In this document: piece after piece, positions 27,069 to 36,117 of the stretch
Numbering within the stretch: the first letter of the stretch is position 1
How the letters are laid out: every line of letters begins with the position of its first letter
Source: Candidatus Rhodoferax randersensis
Lineage (GTDB): Bacteria; Pseudomonadota; Gammaproteobacteria; Burkholderiales; Burkholderiaceae_C
Length of the DNA stretch: 64,000 nucleotides
Assembly (NCBI GenBank): GCA_016718155.1
Contig: JADKEH010000041.1
Span: forward strand, 54,671-118,670
Direction: 5' to 3'
Translations under genes and position numbers: made by a program
Notes under the pieces: generated by a model
The model's input: only the letters and a program-made list of their open reading frames with translations
Told to the model about the DNA's origin: nothing
Database searches by the model: none

Positions 27069-27093
27069 AAACGCCCACATGAAGTGGGCGTTT
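27069..27093 (-). terminator. Hairpin terminator of the truncated tRNA-fMet gene
   Basis: A perfect 10-bp stem (AAACGCCCAC / GTGGGCGTTT) around a five-base loop lies just 3' of the tRNA remnant on the minus strand, with T residues on both sides. It is probably the original terminator of the tRNA gene. Confidence 0.7.
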
Positions 27094-27119
27094 GCTGCTA
27101 GCGGAATCCGCTAGTTTGT

Positions 27120-27165
27120 TGGTTGCGCGAGAAGGATTTGAACCTCCGACCTGGGTTATGAGCCC
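27120..27165 (-). tRNA. 3' half of initiator tRNA-fMet (CAT), candidate attachment site
   Basis: Read on the minus strand the segment gives GGGCTCATAACCC (initiator-type anticodon stem-loop), a T arm GGAGG-TTCAAAT-CCTTC and an acceptor end TCGCGCAACCA. The acceptor end has the A72 position expected for an initiator tRNA. The D arm and 5' acceptor strand are absent; the match stops at the anticodon stem. A tRNA cut at the anticodon region is the usual scar of tyrosine-recombinase integration, and large recombinase genes follow within 1.2 kb. An intact copy should exist at the other end of the element, outside what I could find. Confidence 0.75.
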
Positions 27166-28292
27166 TCAATTATCTCTATGCATGCCAAGAGATCCTCTTC
27201 GACTTTGCAAGACTCCAGTAGTGGTCAATCATACAAATCAATGACTTAGCTAAAACCGATGTGACAAGGGCCCATATCTATCGACCCCACTCGCCATCAC
27301 TTGTCACACGACCCATGCAAAAGTTAATCGCGCACTTGTTGAGCCCAGTATAACGGGGCGGGACCATCGGGCAAAAAAATCGCAATAGTTTCCCGAAGCT
27401 TGCCATCCCAATCGACACAGTTGCCAGAGGCAATCGTTCATGAAAGAGCAGTACAGGTCTCTTTGAAATTCCATCGCTCAATCCACCAAGTGCAGAAAAG
27501 TTGGCCGGTAAGTCGGTACGTCAACGGCGTCGAATAGCACTCTCGAAATCGTTGAACGACTTTGGAAGTAGCGACAGAAGTTGCATCCGGTACCTGATCA
27601 CGAATTGCGGATGGGAAACAAGACGATTTGTCTCACGCTCGACAAACATGGAGTGGTCAATGGAACCTCGCGGCGACGCGTTGTCACCCCGATGCCTCGT
27701 CCCAAAGCACCGACCTTGTGACGTACCCCTTCCTGCAGAAAAACAGCTCCCCGCCGAATTTGATGTAACAATGCGCCAAGTGCGGTCGTTCTTCGATCTT
27801 GCGAAAGCTTCCAGCTGGGCACTTCGACCCATGTCATGTGGGTAATCAATTTTTGGGTCGGAATCCGTCTGTAGATGCGGATGGCTTCCCAAAAGCGCTT
27901 CAGCGCAATTTATCGGTTGCTTTTCGCATATTGCTTAGGGTAACCAGCCTTCACTGAAGGTTCGGGGTGCCGTCGCATCCTCCCCATGCGACGCGGGGCT
28001 TTGTCCTGCGTTGCGAGCACCATAGGGCCCGCCCCGATTCGGCGGACCGTACGGCGCTCAGTCAACTTGGCGTTGCCACAGGGTGATCTCCAGCCTGTGC
28101 GCTCGCTCCATCCCGGCGGCCCTCCCCGCCTACAAGACGTCACGCCCGTACCTTGGCATTGGCCCGGTGCAGGCGTGTCGCTTTCTCTTTCCCATCCCTC
28201 CCCTCATGCCCGCGCCTGGGAGGCGATCTGCATCCTTTTTTTGGCGATGGGCACGATGTGCGGACGGGGTACATCCAACACTTGGACCGACC
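27166..28292. other. Segment without recognisable gene between att-like site and recombinase genes
   Basis: Open frames of 60-120 codons occur on both strands, none with a recognisable motif or good start. Base composition is lower in GC than the flanks up to about 27900. It could hold the element's control region or decayed genes. Confidence 0.4.
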
Positions 28293-29507
28293 ATGAAACT
28301 TGAACAAATTGACCCCTTTGTCAGCCTTGCCACGTCTATCCCGCCTGAAAACCGGGTGGAACGCCAAGCCTATACGCAACTTGCATCGCTTGCGCCGCCA
28401 CCCCATGGCGCGCCCGCAAGCCTGGCATCCGTCAGAGGCCTTCTGACTTGTATCGAACGCGCACTGGTCACAATTCCTTCGCCGAGCGCGCAGGCACTGA
28501 CGATCAGCGACTCCTTCGTCGCTCTGCAAAGGGAACTCGAAGGCACCTTGACTGCAACAGGTGCAGCCGAGTCGCTCGGCGGAGTAGACCGGACCAAGAC
28601 ACGCCATCCCGAATGGCATTTCCTTGTCCGCATCGGCAGCAAGAGGAACGTGCACCGACTGGCGACCCTCTACGTCGGGCTGAAATCGCTGCTGGCGATT
28701 CGGGCTGCAAAATCATTGAGCAGAAGCACGATTGACAACGCAGAAAAACTGCTCAAAGAAGATGACCTGACCGAGGTGCAGGTGCACGCCCTCCTGCACG
28801 GCACGAGCCCAGAGCAGATCCTCGGTCAAAGTTGGCCGCGCGATCTGTGCCGCGCTTGGCGTGATGTCACGCGCCATTTCTGCATGGACGGCGACCCGCC
28901 GCCGGCGTCCACCAAAGAACGGATCGCGGCTCAAATCCTGGACGCTGCGCTGCATGCGACCACAGGGGTGCGCGCAGGCGCGCGCTCGCACCGCCAGTTC
29001 AGCAAGTCCCAACTGTGCAAAACCTTCGCGCGTGTTGGCGTGGCGCAGGATCAAGACACTCTCTTGGGTGCGCTCGGTGTCCTTGTCTGCCTCACCACCT
29101 TCTCGGTCGACGTCGTGGCGGAGTTGCCACTCAAGTCCAGGTCACTGGACGGTTCCTGGTTGGCTGAAATCGATGTCCAGTGTGGAACCGTGGCGGTCGA
29201 CTACGGATTTGTCACACACGAAGCCGCAGCGCCCATCGCGGGCGCCATCCCCTCCTCATATATCTGCACGCGCCCCCTGCCGACAACCTTAGCTGATCAC
29301 CTGCGCGCCCGGTTGGAGAGATACCCCGATGCGCGCGCGCTGAAAGAACTCTTCCCAGAAGAGGGCGTTCCTGCACATGACAGTCTGGTTTTCCCCTGCA
29401 CCGATCAGATCCAGCCGACCTGGGCCAGGCTGCGTCGCAGCACTGGAACCTACCTGCGCGAGTCGGGCGTCGACAACTTGTTGGCCAGTGTGCCAGTGGC
29501 GACCTGA
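28293..29507 (+). CDS. Large tyrosine-recombinase-type protein, N-terminal part (element integration module gene 1a)
   Basis: The frame gives 404 residues from MKLEQIDPF at 28293; codons before that ATG show no conserved character. No compact motif is recognised on its own. It is probably the N-terminal part of a protein of about 690 residues: the next frame, starting six bases after the TGA at 29507, continues with a recombinase-like C-terminal region. A single frameshift between about 29490 and 29520 would join them (RESGVDNLLASV to HVPRSKLYYACV). It is the first gene of a plus-strand block of recombinase genes beside a tRNA att-like site. Confidence 0.6.
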   Translation: MKLEQIDPFVSLATSIPPENRVERQAYTQLASLAPPPHGAPASLASVRGLLTCIERALVTIPSPSAQALTISDSFVALQRELEGTLTATGAAESLGGVDRTKTRHPEWHFLVRIGSKRNVHRLATLYVGLKSLLAIRAAKSLSRSTIDNAEKLLKEDDLTEVQVHALLHGTSPEQILGQSWPRDLCRAWRDVTRHFCMDGDPPPASTKERIAAQILDAALHATTGVRAGARSHRQFSKSQLCKTFARVGVAQDQDTLLGALGVLVCLTTFSVDVVAELPLKSRSLDGSWLAEIDVQCGTVAVDYGFVTHEAAAPIAGAIPSSYICTRPLPTTLADHLRARLERYPDARALKELFPEEGVPAHDSLVFPCTDQIQPTWARLRRSTGTYLRESGVDNLLASVPVAT

Positions 29508-29512
29508 CACAC

Positions 29513-30370
29513 GTGCCGCGAAGCAAACTGTATTACGCGTGCGTGACCGCCGAAGAAATGTATGGTGCGTTTCAGACTTTCTATCATCTCGCCGGATGGT
29601 CTGAGCCAACCCGACTTTCACCTCAATCCCTGGCATTTGGTTGCCAGGTCGTGCCAACTTTGGAAGCACTGATCACGCTTGACCGGTACTGGCAAACCCG
29701 TGTGCACGGGGGCCACCCAGGCAAGCACAGTTCTGTCGAGAAGCTGATCGAATTCCACAATGCCTTCATGTGCTGGACGGGCATGCGGCTGTCTCTGCTT
29801 CTCGCCCTGCGTGAGACGAGCGAACTATCTGTCAGCGCCGACATTGACGAGCTCCGCGACCGCTGGATTCCGACCCACGACAAGAACGTGCCAGGGGACA
29901 CCGGTGCCATGCCGGTGCCCTTGACGACGTGGGTGAAACTGACCATCCAAGGTGTGCGAGCCCACTGCAAGGCGATGCATTCCAGATTGCGAACAATGGG
30001 TCTAAAAGACTGCGATCTGGCGCGCTGGTGTGCCGCCGTTGTGGGCGGCGCCAGTGTTCCGCTTCTCTGCCTTGCAATCGCTCCTTCTGCAATTCGCCCG
30101 CTGGCCACAAGTGACTTCATCGGGAAGGATCTGAAACACCTCGTCCCGCCAGATTTTGGTCGCAAGGCGATGGAAAACCTGGCACGTGCTTATGGTCTGC
30201 GAGCCACTGAAATCGACGCAATTCTGCGCCACGCCGCGCCGGGCCAGACCATCAACAGCGTAACGAGCGACACCGCTCCGTTGGTGAGATGGCTGCGAGC
30301 CAATCAGGCGATCAGCGCGATCGCGATTTCAATCTTTACTGGCGTCGGCTACGGCCTTGCAAAGGAGTGA
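29513..30370 (+). CDS. Tyrosine-recombinase-like catalytic region, degenerate (gene 1b, probably same gene as 1a)
   Basis: The 285 residues end with a region laid out like a tyrosine recombinase core. FGRKAMENLARAYGL sits where HxxR-containing helices normally lie, followed by EIDAILRHAAPGQ, like the usual IDxLLGH motif. The expected catalytic His and Tyr are not obvious, so this subunit may be structural rather than catalytic. No ribosome-binding site precedes the GTG at 29513, supporting a frameshifted fusion with the upstream frame. It ends three bases before the ATG of the next gene. Confidence 0.55.
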   Translation: MPRSKLYYACVTAEEMYGAFQTFYHLAGWSEPTRLSPQSLAFGCQVVPTLEALITLDRYWQTRVHGGHPGKHSSVEKLIEFHNAFMCWTGMRLSLLLALRETSELSVSADIDELRDRWIPTHDKNVPGDTGAMPVPLTTWVKLTIQGVRAHCKAMHSRLRTMGLKDCDLARWCAAVVGGASVPLLCLAIAPSAIRPLATSDFIGKDLKHLVPPDFGRKAMENLARAYGLRATEIDAILRHAAPGQTINSVTSDTAPLVRWLRANQAISAIAISIFTGVGYGLAKE

Positions 30371-30373
30371 CTC

Positions 30374-31440
30374 GTGACAACAGAATTCAAACTCGCGGCC
30401 GCTGGATTCCAGGTTCAACTCTCTCCAGACCAACCAGCCAGATGGGGCGTGACCCCGGAGGTCTACAAGCGCCAAACGCGTTTCCGGAAGTTCATTCATG
30501 AGACCATCAGCTGCGCTCCAGATGCTCCCGGTTTGCTACCTGCGAGATTGGTTGGACTCGATGGCATCAAGCCCAGTCACCTTGAATACATCAACAGCCA
30601 AGCTTCGCTCCCGTATGGCACTGAACAGGGCACAGTCATCGACTGGCTGGCACAAGAGCCCGTCCGCACAGAGCGCCGCCTGCTGTCGCTGCTGACCCTG
30701 AAGGCTTGGCCCCGCCCGCCCATGGAGTTGGCAGGCCTGCATATCTCCGCATGCGCAAACCTCGCCCAGTCTCTGCTCCGACTTGCAGCAATTCCTGGCA
30801 AGGAGTACGACCTATCGCCGCGAAAAGTCTGCGCCTAAGGAGCTGGAGCTCGATGCCATTTGTTGGTGGCACGACGTACTGCCCAATGCTCTATTTGCCC
30901 ATTGCTGCGAAATGTTGGTGCTCTCCGGATTGCCGCGCAGCGCCTTGGCTCGTCGAGAGTCGAAGCTTGCGCTGGCGTCCGTCGAAGCCTCAAAGGACTT
31001 GCCGACTGACATAGGCGTCGCCAGCGAGCTCATCGACGCCGCATTGATCAGCCATGGCCCTGACAGCAGCACAGCGGTAGTCGACACCGTGCTGGACATA
31101 TTGAAGGAGCAGGTCTCCGAAGTAGACGGCACAAACAAACGACACTGGGCCACGGATATCCAGAAACTCACCAACGCTACGGGCCGGCCCTCGAACGGCA
31201 TTGCTGTTGGCGTGGGCCGCCGAGCTGTGCGAATCAGGAACGATCAATGAGATCAACCCGGCGGACTCAACGGTTAGAGCCTACCTCCGACGCGCACTGC
31301 TCCCGCTGCATCCGGTCTTGTGCACCCTGTCCGATGACCTCGAGAGCTCTGACTGGAGTGCCGCGAATCTGCGCATTCGGTATCAGGAGTTGATCGCGCG
31401 TCAGACTCTGGCAATCAGCCGACGATGCGGGCGGCGCTGA
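30374..31440 (+). pseudogene. N-terminal part of the second large tyrosine recombinase (frameshifted)
   Basis: Three consecutive frames (30374-30838, then 30783-31250, then 31201-31440) form one continuous protein-like sequence that runs into the catalytic gene at 31425. The first frame begins with a good ATG (MTTEFKLAAAGFQVQ) directly after gene 1. The frames break near 30800, 31200 and 31430, each time with overlap, as expected for single-base indels. Together with the next frame the protein would be about 920 residues. No DNA-binding motif is readable in this part. Confidence 0.6.
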
Positions 31441-33140
31441 GTAACTTTCACCACTTCTTGGTGGACTCGCTGGACATTGAGCCACTCTCGCACGCGCTGT
31501 CTGGCGTGTCTGAGTCAGGACTTGTCCGCGCGCAAATTGTCTGGCCTCACGAGCGGTCGCTCGCGATGCAATGGGCAGTTCAGCATCAAGACACGATCAT
31601 GGGGCCGGCGGCCCGCCTCATCCTGTGTATTGCCGCGGAGGCACCAGTTCGGGCCCAGGAGGTCATGCGTTTTCGACTGTGCAACGTGTGCATCTCAAAG
31701 AACCCGCAGGGCCAATTTGCTGAGATCGAAGTCGCGCGGCAGGCTGCCACTGGCCGCCTCAAGACACGCGCCAGCCAACGTCGGCTTATCGTTCGATCTG
31801 AAGAGACACTCAAGCTTCTGGCGGAGTGGGTGGCAATCCGTCAAGGGCAGGGCGCGCCTGTCGACGGGTTTCTATTCGGCGATCCCAGCAACGACCCGCA
31901 AAGATACCGACCAGCAGCCACCCTTGCCCTGGTGTCACGCCTGCTCAAGACCGTCACCGGCGAGCCGACGATAAGCTTGCACACGCTGCGTCACACGGCC
32001 ATCAGCAATCTGATGCGGGAAGTATGGCTGAACCCGCCAGAAATCGACATCAATCGTATCGAAGTCGTGGCTGCGCACGCCGGTCACGCGTCTGGGCTGA
32101 CCACACTTCGGACCTACAGCCATGTGTACGAATTGGCCCTGCGTACAGGGCTAGACAATGCGCTGCGGCAAGACCTTGAGTTGAGCAGTCTGGTCGCTGC
32201 ACCACTCTTGGGCTTGAGGCCGGACGCTTTGCGTCAGCAAGCGTCGCGCGCAAGGAAGGACATCAACAGTCTTGCATGGTCTGTGTTACAGCAACCAACG
32301 ACCTTCCTATCGGCATCACGTGTGTCGCTGGAATTCCTTTGGTGCGCGCCTAATTGCCCTGTAAATGTCTCGCAGGCCGACAAGCAGCTTACTGTCTGTG
32401 TCGTGGAGTCCGTGCTCAATGACATCCTGCGCGGACTGACTTTGCCAACGGTGGCACGTCGTTACGGATGGAATGAAGCGGCGGTGGAAGCAATGATCAG
32501 TCAGCTGATTGCCACAAACAACGAGCATGCGCGGCGCATCTTTCCCGATAAGGCGGCAAAGCGCGCGGAGCCGATACTTACGGTAGCCGGCTCACTGTCT
32601 GCGCTTGGCATCGATTTTGATCGGCGCAAACAGACGAAGTACCTCGCGCTGACAGATGGACTCGACGGCAAGGTGGAAGACGCTGGCCTGCGACGGGGAC
32701 TAACGAGTTGGGAACGATGCTATCGGGGGACGTACATCGCTCTTGACAAACCGCAGGACGCGCTGGGTCTGCTGTCTCTGTTGAAATTGTGCAACACTGA
32801 TCCGAACGTACTTCGGGTTTGTATTCAATCTGCAGGGGCAAGTGAGACACCATGCGACGGCGACGAACTTGCGCCCGCCGCGATATCGGCGATGCCCGCG
32901 CCAGTCAACCACAACACAAAGCTGCTGCGCTCGGGGATCGAGCAGGCCTTCACCGCGGTTTTTCCTTTGACGCCACGAGTAACGTTGGTTCACCCCAACC
33001 GCAACCGGCCTGATGCATACCTACAGTGGGACAGCAAAGACACGGCTGCAGCTCCGGGTGCGGCCGGCGGGTCCACCGCAGGCCTCAGTGCCGTGATGGT
33101 CTGCGTTCGCGCCTACCTGATTCACAAGGGGATCCTGTAA
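31425..33140 (+). CDS. Tyrosine recombinase/integrase, catalytic part (gene 2)
   Basis: The 571 residues include a tyrosine recombinase core at about 55-240. The first catalytic Arg is in APVRAQEVMRFRL, the HxxR box reads HTLRHTAISNL, the GH-type box is in AAHAGHASGLTTL, and the nucleophile Tyr is in RTYSHVYE. All four positions are present, so this is the likely active integrase of the element. A long C-terminal extension (about 250-571) has an HTH-like stretch (TVARRYGWNEAAVEAMISQL). The visible ATG at 31425 is probably internal to a longer gene that starts at 30374. The TAA stop overlaps the ATG of the next gene (TAATG), so that gene is translationally coupled. Confidence 0.8.
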   Translation: MRAALSNFHHFLVDSLDIEPLSHALSGVSESGLVRAQIVWPHERSLAMQWAVQHQDTIMGPAARLILCIAAEAPVRAQEVMRFRLCNVCISKNPQGQFAEIEVARQAATGRLKTRASQRRLIVRSEETLKLLAEWVAIRQGQGAPVDGFLFGDPSNDPQRYRPAATLALVSRLLKTVTGEPTISLHTLRHTAISNLMREVWLNPPEIDINRIEVVAAHAGHASGLTTLRTYSHVYELALRTGLDNALRQDLELSSLVAAPLLGLRPDALRQQASRARKDINSLAWSVLQQPTTFLSASRVSLEFLWCAPNCPVNVSQADKQLTVCVVESVLNDILRGLTLPTVARRYGWNEAAVEAMISQLIATNNEHARRIFPDKAAKRAEPILTVAGSLSALGIDFDRRKQTKYLALTDGLDGKVEDAGLRRGLTSWERCYRGTYIALDKPQDALGLLSLLKLCNTDPNVLRVCIQSAGASETPCDGDELAPAAISAMPAPVNHNTKLLRSGIEQAFTAVFPLTPRVTLVHPNRNRPDAYLQWDSKDTAAAPGAAGGSTAGLSAVMVCVRAYLIHKGIL

Positions 33141-33764
33141 TGGATCAGCGTGAGTATCAAGTCGCGAGCCGCCCATTTGCAGAGGCGGGAACATCAATCC
33201 GAACGAAGCTGTGGTATTCGCGGCTGAACAAGTTACACGCGGAGTTGCTGACGGATATACCAGCACTGAGGTCTTTGAGGGCGAGCGAACTCGAACTCAA
33301 CTTCAATCCGACGGCCGCAAACGTCCATTTGACTGCGTTTTTAGTGGAGTCCGCTCAACTTTCCATTTCGTACGCCACCAAGGGGCGAGAGGTCGAAGCG
33401 AAGTGGTTCCGTGATCATTTGGACGGCACCCGAATCGACGACACTGCCACTGTTTGAATTGCCCAAAGTGCTCCCAGTCGGGTTCAAGTCTTCTGTTCAC
33501 GTTCGCGTCCGAAAGCTCACCACTGCCTGGGCAGATATCACGCTCCTTGAAAACCTGGACGTAGGTGGTCAGCGCGTGATCGAACGCGGAACAAGCATGG
33601 TCTTGAAGCGCACTGGCGAACACGTCCACCCGCCTTCCGGAACACTGCTTCAGTTGGCAATGGACACCAAATCATCTCTGCAAGTTGAAGTGGTCGTTGT
33701 GTTGGAGTGGGACACCGGAAAGCCATCCTGCCTTGAATTGGTGAGTTTTGTCGACGGACCGTAG
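33140..33764 (+). CDS. Small coupled protein of the recombinase module (gene 3, frameshifted)
   Basis: An ATG at 33140 overlaps the stop of the integrase. The first frame runs to 33457 (105 residues), and an overlapping frame continues from about 33415 to a TAG at 33764. Joined, they give about 205 residues with alternating hydrophobic and polar strands and no known motif (for example FNPTAANVHLTAFLVE, then VHVRVRKLTTAWADI). The coupling implies it works with the recombinase, perhaps as a directionality or accessory factor; this is inference. A miniature element lies 25 bases after the stop. Confidence 0.5.
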
Positions 33765-33789
33765 CCTGTCAAACATTCAACCTATATTC

Positions 33790-33939
33790 TGTTGACGCCG
33801 ACGTAAACGGACCCAGGCTGCGGATTCTGCGTGACCTGGCCAAGGGTCCTTGAAATCGTTTCTGAGTGCGAGATGGCGCTGCGTGATGGTGGGTCAGTCA
33901 AACGTCGGCACGTGGGTCAAAATAGCGTCGGCGCCTAAA
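33790..33939. mobile_element. IS21-like miniature element, complete copy (150 bp)
   Basis: It starts with TGTTGACGCCGACG and ends with CGTCGGCGCCTAAA, the approximate inverted complement. The interior matches the copy at 45387-45537 (AAATCGTTTCTGAGTGCGAG, GATGGTGGGTCAGTCAAACG). No coding capacity. GACCC/GGGTC boxes near the ends recall IS21-family termini, so it may be moved by a full IS21-like transposase elsewhere. Confidence 0.65.
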
Positions 33940-34322
33940 GCTCGCGTGTTCAAAAGCGCCATCAAAGCAGATGCCGCTTGATTTCGCGCAGCAGTTCACG
34001 CTACCCTTGGCGTTCAGCACGCGCCATGCCTTTCGAGCCTCCTCTATGAAGTAAGCCTCCGCGGTATCAGCAATGTCGTGCGCCCGCTCAATGTCAAGCC
34101 AGCCGGCTTCCCTCTTGCACAGGGCTTCAATCTGTCGCGACATCTGGTCCCCGATTGGCCGCGAGGCCTTCACTTGACTCCAACGGCTGGGGAGATCTGA
34201 ATCTGCGCAGCAAACGTTTGCTCAAGGCCTTTTGGCGGTACTCCGGCGGCGATCTGCGCCTCGGCGAATTCTTTGAACAACGCCAACGCGTTGTGGCGGC
34301 GGATAACCGATATAGGAGGCAT
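33898..34322 (-). pseudogene. Xre-like regulator remnant of the element, truncated by a miniature element
   Basis: Two minus-strand frames join near 34173: NALALFKEFAEAQIAAG with PPKGLEQTFAAQIQISP, then KASRPIGDQMSRQIEALCK with AGWLDI. This order (Q-rich helix, SRPI, RQIE, GWLD) is that of small Xre-type regulators often found on integrative elements. The last residues (about FRRRRYFDPRADV) and the stop lie inside the miniature element at 33790-33939, so the original C-terminus is lost. Start uncertain (34322 or further in). Confidence 0.5.
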
Positions 34323-34364
34323 GAATGACAAAAAAACGACAAAGCAAAAAAAGAGATTGTGCAT

Positions 34365-34652
34365 TGTGTTGACAGCGCGGTAAAGACTCTTTACAGTTCG
34401 TCATCGCAACCCGAGGTTGCACGCGTTAGTAGCAGATTAATCAAAAAGGACCCATCGTGATATCCAGAAGCACTATTTCAACCGCACGCAGGCTCATTTC
34501 GAGCCAGTGTGGCTGGTGCGTGCTCGCTGGGTCGCTTCGGATCCACCAAAGCACCGCCATAGGCAGCGGCCCACATCGTTGTGGCTTAACGCGTATGAGG
34601 ATCAGATCAATCCGGGGAGTGCCAGCCTAGCAGCGCACTTCCAAACTGTTTC
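34365..34652. other. Non-coding gap before the tRNA array
   Basis: No convincing gene. Contains an AT-rich start and then GC-rich sequence up to a strong hairpin terminator at 34653; the RNA that ends at that terminator is not recognised. Confidence 0.35.
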
Positions 34653-34696
34653 AAACAGGCCCGGACTCCGATAAGGATCCGGGCCTGTTTTGTTTT
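34653..34696 (+). terminator. Rho-independent terminator
   Basis: A perfect 13-bp stem AAACAGGCCCGGA / TCCGGGCCTGTTT with a 12-base loop, followed by TGTTTTT. It insulates the tRNA array from upstream transcription. Confidence 0.8.
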
Positions 34697-34823
34697 TCAA
34701 CCCCGTTCCACGGGACTAACCACATGCAGTGATCGCGCTGCTACCGCCAACCAGGCGGATGATCGTTAAAAATATGCTGCGAGGCCGCATCCACCACTGA
34801 CGGGTGCGCGTCTCGCAAAATCT

Positions 34824-34899
34824 GCGGATGTAGCTCAGTCGGTAGAGCGCTTGCCTTCCAAGCAAGCTGTCGTGAGTTCGAACCTCACCATCCGCTCCA
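34824..34899 (+). tRNA. tRNA-Gly (TCC)
   Basis: A full cloverleaf: acceptor GCGGATG/CATCCGC, anticodon loop CTTCCAA within CTTGC/GCAAG, T arm GTGAG/CTCAC, encoded CCA. First member of the array and the most regular. Confidence 0.9.
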
Positions 34900-35045
34900 C
34901 CCGGGTGTGCCTGTGCACTACCACTCATGCGCCATCGCGGGAACGATGGAGTGGGATGTGTCGGCATGCCGGTGCAGTGAGGGAACCCACGTCGGCGTCA
35001 CGCCGCGTGCTCACGTGCAGACACAGCCGAATTGGAATCTCAACA

Positions 35046-35122
<77 letters not shown>

Positions 35123-35128
35123 GTTTTT

Positions 35129-35205
35129 GTCGGTATCGTCTAGTGGCTCAGGACACTGGGTTTTCATCCCAGTAGACAGGGGTTCGAATCCCCTTACCGA
35201 CTCCA
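35129..35205 (+). tRNA. tRNA-Glu (TTC)
   Basis: Acceptor GTCGGTA/TACCGAC, anticodon loop TTTTCAT in CTGGG/CCCAG, T arm AGGGG-TTCGAAT-CCCCT, CCA encoded. Layout typical of tRNA-Glu. Confidence 0.9.
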
Positions 35206-35210
35206 GACAT

Positions 35211-35287
35211 TGCAGGGTAGGGGAGCGGCCGTCCCCGTTGGTCTCATACGCCAAAGATCGCGAGTTCAAATCTCGCCTCTGCAACCA
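35211..35287 (+). tRNA. tRNA with CAT anticodon (Met or Ile2)
   Basis: The acceptor TGCAG/CTGCA pairs at five positions and the anticodon loop is CTCATAC in TTGGT/GCCAA. T arm GCGAG-TTCAAAT-CTCGC, CCA encoded. Whether it reads AUG or, after lysidine modification, AUA cannot be decided from sequence. Confidence 0.75.
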
Positions 35288-35406
35288 GATCAACCGCACT
35301 CTGGCGAGGTACAAATCGCTAGAGACGCCGTGGCAGTGACATGCCGCGGCTGTGGGAAACCGGGTGCAAAGATTGGGCACCCCGGAACTCGTAACCGGGA
35401 ACTTCT

Positions 35407-35490
35407 GGAAGGTTGGCAGAGTGGCAATGGATGCAACCAGCCGCCAAAGGTGCGGTCGGCAAAGGTTCGATCTGCCTGCACCTTCCGCCA
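35407..35490 (+). tRNA. Class II-like tRNA gene, anticodon undetermined
   Basis: The acceptor GGAAGGT/ACCTTCC with encoded CCA is perfect and its first 15 bases match the Ser(TGA) gene at 36015. The anticodon arm and T arm do not fold normally. Probably a degenerate or mis-sequenced tRNA. Confidence 0.5.
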
Positions 35491-35499
35491 CAATTTCAT

Positions 35500-35578
35500 A
35501 GGCCGTTCGCCAAGCTGGTAAGGCACCACACTTTGACTCCAGCGGCATTCGGTGGTTCGAGTCCATCACGGTCTGCCA
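35500..35578 (+). tRNA. tRNA-Gln (TTG)-like
   Basis: Acceptor AGGCCGT/ACGGTCT with one G-T, anticodon loop CTTTGAC, T arm GGTGG/CCATC, CCA encoded. The D-arm sequence TCGCCAAGCTGGTAAGGCA is typical of tRNA-Gln. The anticodon stem is imperfect. Confidence 0.7.
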
Positions 35579-35598
35579 GGAGCACCCCGCCGGCCCTT

Positions 35599-35672
35599 GG
35601 TTCCGTAGCTCAGTGGCAGTAGCCCTGGCCTCATAGCCAGTGTCGCTGGTTCGATCCCAGCCGGAACTACCA
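35599..35672 (+). tRNA. tRNA-Met (CAT)-like with six-base anticodon loop
   Basis: The acceptor GGTTCCG/CGGAACT pairs except for its terminal position. The anticodon stem CTGGC/GCCAG encloses only CTCATA. CCA encoded. A missing base (real or sequencing error) would explain the short loop. Confidence 0.6.
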
Positions 35673-35677
35673 AACAC

Positions 35678-35754
35678 GCGCGCATAGCTCAACCGGATAG
35701 AGCGCTGGCCTCCTACGCCAGAGGTCGGTGATTCGAGTTCACCTGCGCGCACCA
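35678..35754 (+). tRNA. tRNA-Arg (CCT)
   Basis: Acceptor GCGCGCA/TGCGCGC perfect, anticodon loop CTCCTAC in CTGGC/GCCAG, CCA encoded. Confidence 0.88.
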
Positions 35755-35762
35755 CGATATTC

Positions 35763-35839
35763 GCCCCGTTGGCTCAACTGGATAGAGCACCTGGCTACGA
35801 ACCAGGAACGTGCACGTTCGAATCGTGTGCGGGGCACCA
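35763..35839 (+). tRNA. tRNA-Arg (ACG)
   Basis: Acceptor GCCCCGT/GCGGGGC, anticodon loop CTACGAA in CCTGG/CCAGG, T arm CACG/CGTG, CCA encoded. Confidence 0.88.
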
Positions 35840-35847
35840 GTTTTCAC

Positions 35848-35923
35848 GCATCGTTAACTCAGCGGCCAGAGTGTTCGCCTGTCTAGCGAAAGGTCGCCGG
35901 TTCGACTCCGGCACGGTGCGCCA
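35848..35923 (+). tRNA. tRNA-Asp (GTC)
   Basis: Acceptor GCATCGT/ACGGTGC with a wobble pair, anticodon loop CTGTCTA in TTCGC/GCGAA, T arm GCCGG/CCGGC, CCA encoded. Confidence 0.85.
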
Positions 35924-35931
35924 TCAATATT

Positions 35932-36008
35932 GCCAAGGTAGCTCAATTGGTAGAGCGCTGCGTTGAAGGCGCAGGCGTTTGGGGGTTCGATTCCCTCCTT
36001 TGGCACCA
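35932..36008 (+). tRNA. tRNA-Phe (GAA)
   Basis: Acceptor GCCAAGG/CTTTGGC, anticodon loop TTGAAGG in CTGCG/CGCAG, T arm GGGGG/TCCCT, CCA encoded. Confidence 0.82.
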
Positions 36009-36014
36009 GTTCTT

Positions 36015-36108
36015 GGAAGGTTGGCAGAGCGGCTTATAGCACCGGTCCTGAAAACCGTGATGTCGTGTGAACCACGACGCAGAGGTTCGAATCCTCTACC
36101 TTCCGCCA
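36015..36108 (+). tRNA. tRNA-Ser (TGA)
   Basis: A 94-base class II tRNA. Acceptor GGAAGGT/ACCTTCC, anticodon loop CCTGAAA in CGGT/ACCG, long variable arm GTCGTG/CACGAC, T arm AGAGG/CCTCT, CCA encoded. Confidence 0.9.
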
Positions 36109-36117
36109 TTCATCCAC

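Noticed and set aside
27521..27892. Minus-strand frame of 123 codons between the att-like site and the recombinases
   Set aside because: No recognisable motif, no good ribosome-binding site and competing frames on the other strand; left as an unassigned segment.
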